DNA of 64,000 nucleotides, from assembly GCF_028283785.1 (NCBI RefSeq), contig NZ_JAPWKB010000019.1, positions 268,001 to 332,000 on the forward strand, written 5' to 3'. Made by a program: the position numbers and the translations under genes. Of the stretch, positions 42,245-51,149 are shown piece by piece. This DNA comes from Paraburkholderia sp. (GTDB lineage Bacteria; Pseudomonadota; Gammaproteobacteria; Burkholderiales; Burkholderiaceae). Under the pieces are notes generated by a model that was given only the letters and a program-made list of their open reading frames with translations, did no database searches and was not told the DNA's origin. How positions within the stretch are numbered: the stretch's first letter is position 1; every line of letters begins with the position of its first letter.

Positions 42245-42383
42245 GGATGAACGGGGCGGCTGGAGCGGCGCATCGGTGATGGACGGTGTCTCGTGTTGGG
42301 ATCGTTCGATCTTAGCAGTGTGCACCAGACCGCTTTGGACAGAATACTGATAACCATATCCACGTGCGCCAACACGCTCAGGG

Positions 42384-42429
42384 TTTACGAGAGATTTCAC
42401 TAAACGTAATCGATTCTACAATTCGTAAA
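42384..42429. promoter_or_regulatory. hmgA promoter flanked by a perfect inverted repeat
   Basis: TTTACGA (42384-42390) and TCGTAAA (42423-42429) form a perfect 7-bp inverted pair. Between them lie TTTCAC (42395-42400) and TACAAT (42417-42422), 16 bases apart, a plausible promoter for hmgA with a start near 42429. The arms are placed as an operator would be. Confidence 0.55.
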
Positions 42430-42463
42430 TCAAGCGCCAGTCAGTATTGACGGAGACATATCG

Positions 42464-43801
42464 ATGAGCACGCACAGTTTGCAGCGTCAGTTGAGTCAGG
42501 AGATCGACCCGGGTTATCAATCCGGTTTCGGTAACGAATTCGCCACCGAAGCCGTGCCGGGCGCGTTGCCGCAAGGCCGCAACTCGCCGCAGCGGGTGGC
42601 TTACGGCCTTTACGCCGAGCAGATTTCGGGCACCGCGTTCACCGCGCCGCGCGGCCACAATCGTCGGTCGTGGCTGTACCGGATTCGTCCGGCGGCGGTT
42701 CATCTGCCGTTCACGCAGATGCCGCCGACGCGCCTCGTCGCGAACTTCGCCGAGGTGCCCCCGACGCCGCCGAACCAGTTGCGCTGGGACCCGCTGCCGA
42801 TGCCCACCGAGCCGACCGATTTCATCGACGGCTGGGTGACGATGGCCGGCAACGGCGCGGCCGAGAGCATGAGCGGTTGCGCGATTCATCTGTACGCGGC
42901 CAACCGTTCGATGGACGGCCGCTTCTTCTACAGCGCCGACGGCGAATTGCTGATCGTGCCGCAACAAGGCCGCCTGCATATCGCGACCGAAATGGGCGTG
43001 GTCGATGTCGCGCCGTTCGAGATCGCGGTGATTCCGCGCGGCGTGCGCTTTTCGGTGACGCTGCCGGACGGCGATGCGCGCGGCTATATCTGCGAGAACT
43101 TCGGAGCACTGCTGCGTCTGCCGGATCTCGGACCGATCGGCTCGAACGGCCTCGCCAATCCGCGCGATTTCCTGACGCCGCACGCCGCGTACGAAGATCG
43201 CGAAGGCGACTTCGAACTGGTCGCCAAGCTCAACGGCACGCTGTGGCGCGCGTCGATCGGGCATTCGCCGCTCGACGTGGTCGCGTGGCACGGCAATTAC
43301 GCGCCGTACAAGTACGATCTGCGCCGCTTCAACACCATCGGCTCGATCAGCTTCGATCATCCGGACCCGTCGATCTTTCTCGTGCTGCAATCGCAAAGCG
43401 ACTCGCCGGGCGTCGATTCGATCGACTTCGTGATTTTTCCGCCGCGCTGGCTGGCTGCCGAAGATACCTTCCGTCCGCCGTGGTTCCATCGCAATGTCGC
43501 GAGCGAATTCATGGGCCTCGTGCACGGCGTCTACGACGCGAAGGCCGAGGGTTTCCTGCCGGGCGGCGCGAGTCTGCATAACTGCATGTCGGGTCATGGA
43601 CCCGATGCCGATACCTTCGAGAAAGCGTCGAATGGCGACACCGCGCAGCCGAAGAAAGTCGGCGACACGATGGCGTTCATGTTCGAAACCCGCACGCTGA
43701 TCAAACCGACCCGTTTCGCGCTCGAAACCGCGCAGCTTCAGGCGCATTACTACGAGTGCTGGCAAGGTCTCAAGAAACACTTCAATCCGGAGCCACGATG
43801 A
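42464..43801 (+). CDS. hmgA: Homogentisate 1,2-dioxygenase
   Basis: Encodes 445 residues. HmgA opens the ring of homogentisate to maleylacetoacetate in tyrosine and phenylalanine breakdown. It begins with YQSGFGNEFATEAVPGALP (19-37) and contains LYAEQISGTAFTAPR, IPRGVRFSVTLPDG, and the iron-site region PPRWLAAEDTFRPPWFHRN near 326-344. GLVHGVYDAKAEGFLPGG and SLHNCMSGHGPDADTF then complete the His/Glu ligand set. GGAG lies eight bases before the ATG. Its stop overlaps fahA by four bases. Confidence 0.98.
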   Translation: MSTHSLQRQLSQEIDPGYQSGFGNEFATEAVPGALPQGRNSPQRVAYGLYAEQISGTAFTAPRGHNRRSWLYRIRPAAVHLPFTQMPPTRLVANFAEVPPTPPNQLRWDPLPMPTEPTDFIDGWVTMAGNGAAESMSGCAIHLYAANRSMDGRFFYSADGELLIVPQQGRLHIATEMGVVDVAPFEIAVIPRGVRFSVTLPDGDARGYICENFGALLRLPDLGPIGSNGLANPRDFLTPHAAYEDREGDFELVAKLNGTLWRASIGHSPLDVVAWHGNYAPYKYDLRRFNTIGSISFDHPDPSIFLVLQSQSDSPGVDSIDFVIFPPRWLAAEDTFRPPWFHRNVASEFMGLVHGVYDAKAEGFLPGGASLHNCMSGHGPDADTFEKASNGDTAQPKKVGDTMAFMFETRTLIKPTRFALETAQLQAHYYECWQGLKKHFNPEPR

Positions 43802-45111
43802 GCGCGACAAGCGATCTTCAGGCGACGCTCGACGCGTCGCGTAAAAGCTGGATCGAATCGGCGAACCTGCCGACCAGCGATTTCCCAATCCAGAATCTGC
43901 CGTTCGGCGTGTTCAGCGACGGGCGTGACGGCACGCCGCGCGTGGGCGTCGCGATCGGCGATGCGATTGCCGATCTGCATGCGTTGCGGGCGGCGGGCGT
44001 GCTGACGTTGCCGGGCGCGGCGTCGCAGGACGTGTTCGCGAGCGGCTCGCTGAACGCGTTTATCGCGTTGGGTCGCGACGTCTGGCGCAGTGTGCGGGTC
44101 CAGCTGAGCAATCTGCTGGCGCGCGACACGGCGACCTTGCGCGATAACGCCGCGCTGCGCGATCGCGCGCTCGTGTCCCAGGCCGGCGCGACCTTGCATC
44201 TGCCGGTCCAGATTCCGGGCTATACGGATTTTTATTCGTCGAAAGAGCACGCGACGAATGTCGGATCGATGTTCCGCGATCCGAAGAATGCGTTGCTGCC
44301 GAACTGGTCGGAAATGCCGATCGGCTACAACGGACGCGCGTCGTCGGTGGTGGTGAGCGGCACGCCGGTGCGTCGTCCGAACGGGCAACTGAAGTCGCCG
44401 GATCAGGATCGGCCGGTGTTCGGCGCGTGTCGCAAGCTGGATATCGAACTGGAGACGGGTTTTGTGATCGGACGCGGCAACGCGCTCGGTGAACCGGTGT
44501 CCAGCGATCAGGCCGAAGATCACATTTTCGGCATGGTGCTGCTGAACGACTGGAGCGCGCGCGACATCCAGCAATGGGAATACGTGCCGCTCGGGCCGTT
44601 CAACGCGAAGACCTTCGCGACCACGATCTCGCCGTGGATCGTCACGCTCGACGCGCTCGAACCGTTTCGTGTCGCGCAGCCTGTCCAGGAACCGCAGCCG
44701 CTTGCGTATCTGCGTCACGACGGCGCGCATGCGTTCGATATCGCGCTCGAAGTGACGATGCGTCCGGCGCACGCGACCACCGCGACGACCCTCGCGCGCA
44801 CCAACTTCCGTCACATGTACTGGACGATGGCGCAGCAACTCGCGCATCACACGGTGTCCGGTTGCAATACGCGGATCGGCGACCTGATGGGCTCAGGGAC
44901 TATCAGCGGACCGACCGCGGATTCGTACGGCAGCCTGCTCGAACTGACGTGGAACGGCAAGCAGCCGGTCGAGCTGAACGGCGGCGGCACGCGTACGTTT
45001 ATCGAAGACGGCGACGAACTGACGCTGACGGGTTGGTGTCAGGGCGACGGCTATCGCGTCGGCTTCGGCGCGTGCGTGGGCGAAATCCTGCCGGCGTGGG
45101 ATGTGAAATAA
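43798..45111 (+). CDS. fahA: Fumarylacetoacetase
   Basis: Encodes 437 residues. It hydrolyses fumarylacetoacetate to fumarate and acetoacetate, the last step after HmgA and the isomerase. Motifs include GYTDFYSSKEHATNVG near 140-155, PIGYNGRASSVVVSG, KLDIELETGFVIGRGN and MVLLNDWSARDIQQWEY near 243-259, which hold the Ca/Mg ligands. The ATG overlaps the hmgA stop (ATGA), so translation is coupled. The maleylacetoacetate isomerase gene is not in the window. Confidence 0.98.
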   Translation: MSATSDLQATLDASRKSWIESANLPTSDFPIQNLPFGVFSDGRDGTPRVGVAIGDAIADLHALRAAGVLTLPGAASQDVFASGSLNAFIALGRDVWRSVRVQLSNLLARDTATLRDNAALRDRALVSQAGATLHLPVQIPGYTDFYSSKEHATNVGSMFRDPKNALLPNWSEMPIGYNGRASSVVVSGTPVRRPNGQLKSPDQDRPVFGACRKLDIELETGFVIGRGNALGEPVSSDQAEDHIFGMVLLNDWSARDIQQWEYVPLGPFNAKTFATTISPWIVTLDALEPFRVAQPVQEPQPLAYLRHDGAHAFDIALEVTMRPAHATTATTLARTNFRHMYWTMAQQLAHHTVSGCNTRIGDLMGSGTISGPTADSYGSLLELTWNGKQPVELNGGGTRTFIEDGDELTLTGWCQGDGYRVGFGACVGEILPAWDVK

Positions 45112-45134
45112 CCCGGCGTTCAAGCGTCGAAAGC

Positions 45135-45168
45135 AAAAAGGGAGACCGTGACGGTCTCCCTTTTTTTT
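45135..45168 (+). terminator. Intrinsic terminator after fahA
   Basis: Five A, GGGAGACCG (45140-45148), loop TGA, CGGTCTCCC (45152-45160), eight T. It ends hmgA-fahA and may also serve the converging MFS gene. Confidence 0.93.
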
Positions 45169-45203
45169 GTGCTCGCCTTGGCCTCGCGACGCCGGGCTGC
45201 GCG

Positions 45204-46358
45204 TTAGACCGCCGCGTTCACCGTGCGACGCCGTTCCCAGCGAACCGCGACCAGAAACGCCAGCGCACACACCAGCAGCACGCCGATCAGCGCATCGTTG
45301 CCGACGCCTTTCATCAGCGCGCCCGCGATCAACGGACCGCCGAAGCTCGCCGCGCTCCACGACGCGCCGACCAGCGAGCTCGCCGACACCAGCGCCGCGC
45401 CGCGAAAGCGCTCGCCGCACGCGACGATCGACAGCGTGTAGATCGCGCCCGCTGCCGCGCCGAGCACGTACAGCAGCGGCCAGATCAGCCAGGGCGAGCC
45501 GATCGCGAGCGGCACGAGCGGCAGCAGCGCGACCACGACCACACCGCAGCCGGTATGCACGCGTTCACGGCCGAGCCGGTCGGCGAGCCAGCCGATCGGA
45601 AACTGCATCGTCGTATCGCCGAGCAGGATCGCCGATGCGAACAGCACCGCAACGCCGCTATCGATGCCGTGCGCCATCGCGAACAACGGCAGCAGCGACA
45701 GCGCCAGCGTATCGAACAGCGCGAAAAAGCCGGTGCCGATCACCAGTGCGGGCATGCGCGGCAACACGTGAAGCCAGCTGTCGTGGGTCTCGGCGTCGCC
45801 GTGCGCGGGCGGCGCGGTGCGGATCGTCGCGAGCAGCGGCAGCGCGAGCAGGAAGATCGCACCGCACAGCAGGAATCGCAGATGATCGAGACCGGCAATC
45901 TGGTTGACGAGCACGGGTCCGGCCATCTGGAACAGCGTGAAATGGGTGGCGTAAATCGCGACCACGCGACCGCGCGACGCGTCGTCGGCAAGCTGGTTGA
46001 CCCATGCCTCGCCGATCGTGAACAACAGCATCAAGGCCGCGCCGCACAGCACGCGCAGCATCGCCCACAGCCACAGGTTCGTGGTGAACTGGACCAGCGC
46101 CGTTGCAATCGCGACCACCAGCACCGACGCGACGATCGCGCGGCGTCCGCCCGCACGCGACGCGATCCAGCTCGCCAGCGGCACGATCACGAGTCCGCCG
46201 CCCGCTTGCGCGGCCGTCAGCAGTCCGACGACGTCGGTGCCGTGACCGGCCTGGGTCAGCGCAAGCGCGGTGAGGGGAAGGGTGGCGCCGCTGCCGAGTC
46301 CGACGACGGCGACGCTCAGAATGAGCGCGAGGAAATCGCGTGTGAATATGACTTTCAT
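45204..46358 (-). CDS. MFS transporter (YcaD/UMF-like sugar or drug family)
   Basis: Encodes 384 residues with 12 predicted hydrophobic helices. The first helix LILSVAVVGLGSGATLPLTALAL and the loop WIASRAGGRRAIVAS (the MFS motif A position) are typical of MFS proteins of the YcaD type. The midpoint loop is short and polar (PPAHGDAETHDS). Substrate cannot be inferred. It is convergent with fahA and lies 81 bases after a second MFS gene on the same strand; the two are not close paralogues in their N-terminal helices. Confidence 0.87.
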   Translation of the reverse strand: MKVIFTRDFLALILSVAVVGLGSGATLPLTALALTQAGHGTDVVGLLTAAQAGGGLVIVPLASWIASRAGGRRAIVASVLVVAIATALVQFTTNLWLWAMLRVLCGAALMLLFTIGEAWVNQLADDASRGRVVAIYATHFTLFQMAGPVLVNQIAGLDHLRFLLCGAIFLLALPLLATIRTAPPAHGDAETHDSWLHVLPRMPALVIGTGFFALFDTLALSLLPLFAMAHGIDSGVAVLFASAILLGDTTMQFPIGWLADRLGRERVHTGCGVVVVALLPLVPLAIGSPWLIWPLLYVLGAAAGAIYTLSIVACGERFRGAALVSASSLVGASWSAASFGGPLIAGALMKGVGNDALIGVLLVCALAFLVAVRWERRRTVNAAV

Positions 46359-46439
46359 CGGGCCGAATGCTACTACGCCCGATCCGGCCGCGCACCTGTA
46401 CGGCAGGCGCCGTTCAAGCGGTGACGCAGCCAGCGGAGA

Positions 46440-47606
46440 TCAGCCCGCGACGGCCATCCGCTGCGCGCGACGATCGATCGAAACCGACCACAGCGTCATC
46501 GCCAGCGCGCCGATTGCCGTCGCCACGCCGACCCACGGCAAGGTTGTCAGCGGTGCGCCCGCGCCGATCGCCATGCCGCCGAGCCACGCGCCCGTCGCAT
46601 TGCCGAGGTTGAACGCGCCTTGATTCAGCGTCGACGCGAGATTCGGCGCATGACTCGCGCGATCGACGATCAGCATCTGCAACGGCGGCACGATCGCGAA
46701 CGCCAGCACGCCCCACAGGAAGATCGTGATCATCGCCGGGACTTCGGCGTGCATCGTGCCCGCGAACACGGCCAGGATCACGATGATCGCAAACAGGAAC
46801 GCCACCAGCGACGGCATCAGCCGCCAGTCCGCCAGCTTGCCGCCGAGCGTGCTGCCGACCGTCAGGCCGAGACCGAACAGCAGCAGCACCATCGTCACCG
46901 CGTGCGGCGTGAAGCCGGTCACGTCTTCGAGGATCGGCGTGATGTAGGTGAAGGTCGAGAACAGGCTGGCCGACGCCAGCACGCTGATGCCGAGCACCAT
47001 CAGCACCTGCGGGTTCTTCATCACGCTGAATTCGTGGACGAGGCTCGCCTTCTGCATCTCGATCTTCGCGGGCAGGCAGACGGCCAGCGCCGCCGCCGCG
47101 ACGATGCCGATACCGGTGACGGCCCAGAACGTCGAACGCCAGCCGACCGCCTGGCCGAGCGCGGTGCCGAGCGGCACGCCGAGCACATTGGCCAGCGTCA
47201 GTCCGGTGAACATCAGCGCGATGGCCTGCGCGCGGCGGTTCGGCGCGACCAGCCCGGCGGCGACCACCGAGCCGATACCGAAGAACGCGCCGTGGCAGAA
47301 CGCGGTCAGGATGCGCGCGATCATCAGGACGGTGTAGCCGGGCGCGACCGCGCACAGCAGATTGCCGGCGATAAACACGCCGATCAGGCTCATCAACGCT
47401 TTCTTGCGCGGCATGTTCGCGACCGCGATGGCGACGATCGGCGCGCCGATCGTGACACCGAGCGCATAGGCCGAGACCAGCATGCCGGCCGCCGGAATCG
47501 ACACGGCGAGATCGCGTGCGACGTCGGGCAGCAGCCCCATGATGACAAATTCCGAGGTGCCGATTCCGAAGGCGGCAACGGCAAGAGCAAGCAGCGGCAA
47601 AGGCAT
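46440..47606 (-). CDS. MFS transporter, DHA1 (AraJ/arabinose efflux-like) family
   Basis: Encodes 388 residues with 12 hydrophobic helices. It opens LLALAVAAFGIGTSEFVIMG, the diagnostic SEF start of the AraJ/NepI/YdhP group, followed by GLLPDVARDLAVSIPAAG. The motif-C-like segment is LTLANVLGVPLGTALGQAVG near 134-153. Members export sugars, nucleosides or drugs. The upstream region has two perfect palindromes, but there is no regulator gene beside it. Confidence 0.92.
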   Translation of the reverse strand: MPLPLLALAVAAFGIGTSEFVIMGLLPDVARDLAVSIPAAGMLVSAYALGVTIGAPIVAIAVANMPRKKALMSLIGVFIAGNLLCAVAPGYTVLMIARILTAFCHGAFFGIGSVVAAGLVAPNRRAQAIALMFTGLTLANVLGVPLGTALGQAVGWRSTFWAVTGIGIVAAAALAVCLPAKIEMQKASLVHEFSVMKNPQVLMVLGISVLASASLFSTFTYITPILEDVTGFTPHAVTMVLLLFGLGLTVGSTLGGKLADWRLMPSLVAFLFAIIVILAVFAGTMHAEVPAMITIFLWGVLAFAIVPPLQMLIVDRASHAPNLASTLNQGAFNLGNATGAWLGGMAIGAGAPLTTLPWVGVATAIGALAMTLWSVSIDRRAQRMAVAG

Positions 47607-47722
47607 GATGGGACGCGTGATAGAACGGGGTGGAGCAGGAAGTCGCCGGACTGCCGTGGGTCGCGTGAAGCGAGCGCTAAAGCCGTGAATACAGGGCAGT
47701 GCGAGAGTGATAAGGGATTGTA

Positions 47723-47780
47723 CCTAAGCCAAAAGCTTAGGATAGGGAAGCTGTCCAAGTGTTGTATTTGTTGATACAAC
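47723..47780. promoter_or_regulatory. Two perfect palindromes upstream of the AraJ-like MFS gene
   Basis: CCTAAGC-CAAAA-GCTTAGG (47723-47741) and GTTGTAT-TTGTTG-ATACAAC (47761-47780) lie 117-174 bases before the MFS start on the minus strand. Both have 7-bp perfect arms and short gaps, typical of TetR- or LysR-type operators. A further CTTAGG occurs at 47785-47790. No nearby regulator gene is seen. Confidence 0.6.
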
Positions 47781-47880
47781 GCAACTTAGGTCCGTTATGA
47801 CACGCGATGATCGGCTGTCATCTGGTTTTCACAATCGACTATTAGCGTAGGCGATCCTTTAACCTGCCGGCGCATCTGCG

Positions 47881-48501
47881 TTGCGGCATGAAGCGAGCCC
47901 GCCCTTGTCCGCATCTCCCCCGTCGTCACCCTTGCCGTCGCTGTCGCCGTCCTCAACGCTCGATGCGCCGTCGTCCGATGCCGCGCCCGTCGTTCCCGCC
48001 GCACCGCCGGTCGAACCGGTCTGGCTGGTGCCGCTCACCAGCCATCCGTGGTACGACCACGTGCGGCTGAAGCGCGTGTTCGTCACCGACGGCACGCGCC
48101 ATCAGGTCGTGCTGGTGGACGCGCGCAAGCTGATCGCATGCGCCGACCGCGACGACACCGACTACGTGCTGCGTCCCGTCGTCGAATGGCATCCGGGCAA
48201 GGTGCGCGGGATTCGCGAGTTCCTCGATCCATCGAATCCGCGGGTGCCGCAAATGCCCTACGTGACGGTGTCGAAGCGTCGTGCGCCGGGTGTGCTGGGC
48301 TGGATCGGGATCGAACGGGAAGGGGTGGTGGCGTTCCGCAACGGCCAGCATCGCGCGCGCTATCTCGCCGACGCGGGCGCCCGCTGGTTTCCGGTCGAAG
48401 TCCATGAACGCGAAGCGGCGTTGCTGCGGGAAGTGTGCGGCGCATCCGACGATGCGCGCACCGCGATCCGCCAGGTCGCACCGGATGCGCCGACGCGCTG
48501 A
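47881..48501 (+). CDS. Conserved protein with NGQHRARYLADAGA motif (possible plasmid fertility inhibition factor family)
   Basis: The longest reading is 206 residues from a TTG; the Pro/Ser-rich first 45 residues may not all be translated, and another TTG at 47905 is possible. The conserved core covers about 50-190: LVPLTSHPWYDHVRLKRVFV, VVEWHPGKVRGIREFLDP and FRNGQHRARYLADAGARWFP. The last resembles the GxHR core of ParB/sulfiredoxin-like folds. I recall similar chromosomal proteins named plasmid fertility inhibition factor; that assignment is uncertain. It is convergent with the D-lactate dehydrogenase-like gene and has no mobile-element context. Confidence 0.62.
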   Translation: MRHEASPPLSASPPSSPLPSLSPSSTLDAPSSDAAPVVPAAPPVEPVWLVPLTSHPWYDHVRLKRVFVTDGTRHQVVLVDARKLIACADRDDTDYVLRPVVEWHPGKVRGIREFLDPSNPRVPQMPYVTVSKRRAPGVLGWIGIEREGVVAFRNGQHRARYLADAGARWFPVEVHEREAALLREVCGASDDARTAIRQVAPDAPTR

Positions 48502-48535
48502 CATGCGCCGAAGCGCCGAGCGCAATAAGCCGGGT

Positions 48536-49537
48536 TTAGTCGGCGCGCGTCTGTACGAGGTTGCGGGGCGCGCCGTCGAGCCACGCGTTGACATTGCCGA
48601 GCGTGGTCTGCGCGATCTCGTTCATCGCCTCGCGGGTGAAAAACGCCTGATGCGCGGTGACGATCACATTCGGGAACATCAACAGCCGCGCGAGCACGTC
48701 GTCCTGTAGCGGATGGTTCGAGTGATCCTCGAAGAACAGGCCGCCTTCTTCTTCGTACACGTCCAGTCCGAGGTTGCCCAACTGGCCGGTCTTCAGCGCG
48801 CCGATCAGCGCATTGCTTTCGACGAGGCCGCCGCGCCCGGTGTTGATCAGCATCGCGCCGCGCTTCATGCTGGCGAGCGCCGCGTCGTTGATCAGATGAT
48901 GCGTGGCGGGCAATAACGGGCAATGCAGGCTGACCACGTCGGACTCGCTGAGCAGGGTGTCGAGCGTCACATAGCGGGCGCCGAGCGCGAGCAGGTCGTC
49001 GGCGGGCGTGCCGGGATCGTAGGCGAGCACCTGCATGCCGAAGCCGGCCATGATCCGGCCGAACACCCGACCGATCATCCCCGTGCCGATCACGCCGACC
49101 GTCTTGCCATGCAGGTCGAAACCGAGCAGACCGTTGAGCGAAAAATCGCCTTCACGAGTGCGGGCGACCGCGCGCGGCAAGCGCCGGTTGAGCGCGAGGA
49201 TCAGGCCGACCGCATGTTCGGCGACGGCATGCGGCGAATACGCCGGCACGCGCACGACGGCGATACCGAGCCGTTCGGCGGCGGCGAGATCGACGTGATT
49301 GAAACCTGCCGAACGCAGCGCGATCAGTTTGGTGCCGCCGTCGCGCAAGCGTTCGAGCACGGTCGCATCGACGCTGTCGTTGACGAATGGGCAGACCGCA
49401 TCGAAGCCTTGCGCGAGGATCGCGGTGTCGGCGTCGAGATGGGATTCCTGAAACTGAAGATCGTAGCGATACGTGGTGTTGGCCTCGTTGAACGTATCGA
49501 TATCGTATTGACGGCTGCTGAACAGGATCATGCGCAT
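48536..49537 (-). CDS. ldhA: D-lactate dehydrogenase-type 2-hydroxyacid dehydrogenase
   Basis: Encodes 333 residues. The start MRMILFSSRQYDID aligns with the N-terminus of E. coli LdhA, so the first ATG is kept. NAD-binding is shown by GKTVGVIGTGMIGRVFG near 143-159. The catalytic triad lies in LRSAGFNHVDLAAAE (Arg not certain from reading), GLDVYEEEGGLFFEDHS and VTAHQAFFTREAM, whose His is the acid/base residue. The enzyme would reduce pyruvate to D-lactate or act on a related 2-oxoacid. It follows the LysR gene by 58 bases on the same strand. Confidence 0.9.
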   Translation of the reverse strand: MRMILFSSRQYDIDTFNEANTTYRYDLQFQESHLDADTAILAQGFDAVCPFVNDSVDATVLERLRDGGTKLIALRSAGFNHVDLAAAERLGIAVVRVPAYSPHAVAEHAVGLILALNRRLPRAVARTREGDFSLNGLLGFDLHGKTVGVIGTGMIGRVFGRIMAGFGMQVLAYDPGTPADDLLALGARYVTLDTLLSESDVVSLHCPLLPATHHLINDAALASMKRGAMLINTGRGGLVESNALIGALKTGQLGNLGLDVYEEEGGLFFEDHSNHPLQDDVLARLLMFPNVIVTAHQAFFTREAMNEIAQTTLGNVNAWLDGAPRNLVQTRAD

Positions 49538-49595
49538 TGGGCTCTCCGGCGAATGCGGCGTGCGCTGGACGCACGCCGCCTGGATGACGCCGGGT

Positions 49596-50573
49596 TTATC
49601 GGCCGTGTGCCGCGAACGTTCTGGTGAAGACCGCGGGCGTCGGGATCGACGGCTGCGGCTTGATTTCGGGCACGACGTCTTGCCCGAAGTATTCGACGGT
49701 GTAGTCGATGAACGAACGTGTCTTCGAAGGCAGATATTGCCGGCTCGGATAGACGATCGATACCTTCGATTCCGGGTCGTCTGCCTGATAGTTCGTCATG
49801 ATGCGCGTTAACGTGCCTTCGGCAAAGTCGTCGGCGACCATCGTCAGCGGCAGCATGGCCACGCCCATGCCGGCCAGCGCGGCAAGCCGGACCATCATCG
49901 TGTTGTTGACCGTGTAGACCGGCACCAGCGCGACCTGCGAGCTTTCGCCGTCCGGCGCGTTGAAGTGCCACAGGCTGCTGCGCTGTTCCTGCGGCAAGCC
50001 CACGAAGCCATGTTCCGCGAGTTCGGTCGGCGTAGTCGGCGTGCCGTTGTCTTCCAGATAGGCCGGCGACGCACACGCGACCATCGCGTTGGTGGTCAGC
50101 GGCCGTTCCACCAGTTCGCGGCTCGCCACCGTCGAAGCAGGCACGATCCCGACGTCGTAGCCGTCTTCGAGCAGGTCGATATGGCGTTCCGAGAGCGTGA
50201 GGCGAATCTTGACCTTCGGATACAGCTTCCGGTAGCCGTCGAGCAGCGGTGTCAACGCCATCAGCGGCAGCGCCCCGAATGCGACCACGCGCAACGTGCC
50301 GCCCGGCTCGCGCTCGCTGTGCGTAACGGTGCTCTCCAGATGTTCGAGTTCTTCCAGCAAACCCCGGCACCCTTCCAGGAAATGCACGCCGGCTTCCGTC
50401 AGCGACAGGTTGCGTGTCGTGCGGTTGATGAGGCGCGTCTGGAGATGCGCCTCGAGCGTAGCGATGGAACGGGTGACGAGCGCATTCGACACATCGAGTT
50501 GTTGAGCAGCGCGACGAAAACTTTCGTTCTCGGCAACCCTGACGAATACCCGCATTGCGTGAATCTGGTTCAT
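49596..50573 (-). CDS. LysR-family transcriptional regulator
   Basis: Encodes 325 residues. The winged helix is MRVFVRVAENESFRRAAQQL (7-26) with recognition helix NALVTRSIATLEAHLQTRLI. The effector domain begins GTLRVVAFGALPLMALTPLL near 93. LysR proteins commonly control a divergent gene, here the aspT-aspT-aspD locus, and sometimes the adjacent same-strand gene, here the D-lactate dehydrogenase-like gene. The ligand is unknown. Confidence 0.93.
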   Translation of the reverse strand: MNQIHAMRVFVRVAENESFRRAAQQLDVSNALVTRSIATLEAHLQTRLINRTTRNLSLTEAGVHFLEGCRGLLEELEHLESTVTHSEREPGGTLRVVAFGALPLMALTPLLDGYRKLYPKVKIRLTLSERHIDLLEDGYDVGIVPASTVASRELVERPLTTNAMVACASPAYLEDNGTPTTPTELAEHGFVGLPQEQRSSLWHFNAPDGESSQVALVPVYTVNNTMMVRLAALAGMGVAMLPLTMVADDFAEGTLTRIMTNYQADDPESKVSIVYPSRQYLPSKTRSFIDYTVEYFGQDVVPEIKPQPSIPTPAVFTRTFAAHGR

Positions 50574-50771
50574 GGAAAGTCGCCTTTAAGGCGCGTGGCA
50601 TCCGCCACGCAGGTTGATCGACGGTATTCAAAACGCAACGTGCCGCGGTGCATCAATCAGCAAGCGCTCCGAACACCGTATTCGCAGAATATTGACAATT
50701 ACTTGAAATTACAATATTTCTTCGCGTTTGACATGACAACTTTTTTTATAAAAACGTTGCCAATTAGATCA

Positions 50772-50800
50772 GTGACATTCTCCAGAAAAACGCCTATAAC
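50772..50800 (+). promoter_or_regulatory. Promoter for the aspT-aspT-aspD operon
   Basis: GTGACA (50772-50777), a 17-base spacer and TATAAC (50795-50800) match the sigma-70 boxes at five of six positions each. The predicted start near 50807 leaves a long leader. Confidence 0.65.
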
Positions 50801-51111
50801 TTTTTAAGCGTTTGCTGGGCAAGCATATTCGCAACGTGTGTTGAATCCGTTGATGAGGAAACCCCGATGTCGGCTCGGAACGCAGCACAGCAGGCGGTTT
50901 TCGTGCCAGGATGCGTGTTGCGATCGAGGTCGCACGGTCGATGTTTTTATTCGATCGGAGGGCCGCCTGGCGTCGTCATTTCGCGGTCATTTTCATGCCA
51001 TTTTCGGAATGCCGGTGTGGTATTGATTAGTCGTGCGGCATCGTGCGGCGTTTCAAACGTAAATGCGTAATCAATGGTCCTGATAATTCATCGCTAATTG
51101 AATTAAAGGCT

Positions 51112-51147
51112 CAATCAAATGACATCGCAACCAATCAGGTTCAATCA
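51112..51147 (+). repeat. Three phased CAATCA direct repeats before aspT
   Basis: CAATCA occurs at 51112, 51132 and 51142, that is 20 and 10 bases apart, so all would face the same side of the helix. The last ends three bases before the aspT ATG. Confidence 0.55.
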
Positions 51148-51149
51148 AC

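Larger units (their letters stand above)
50574..51149. other. AT-rich divergent region between the LysR gene and the aspT pair
   Basis: About 576 bases. The part 50690-50810 is markedly AT-rich with runs of T and A and carries a good plus-strand promoter at 50772-50800. That implies a leader of about 340 bases before aspT. The leader holds three CAATCA repeats near its end (51112-51147). No protein-coding frame looks real. Confidence 0.6.

Noticed and set aside
44574..46424. Long plus-strand open frame across the end of fahA and the first MFS gene
   Set aside because: It crosses a strong terminator and consists of Arg/Gln/His-rich shadow sequence opposite an intact transporter gene.
50838..51070. 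Short open frames in the aspT leader
   Set aside because: Overlapping frames with Arg/Ser-rich content, no ribosome sites and no hydrophobic or conserved pattern.
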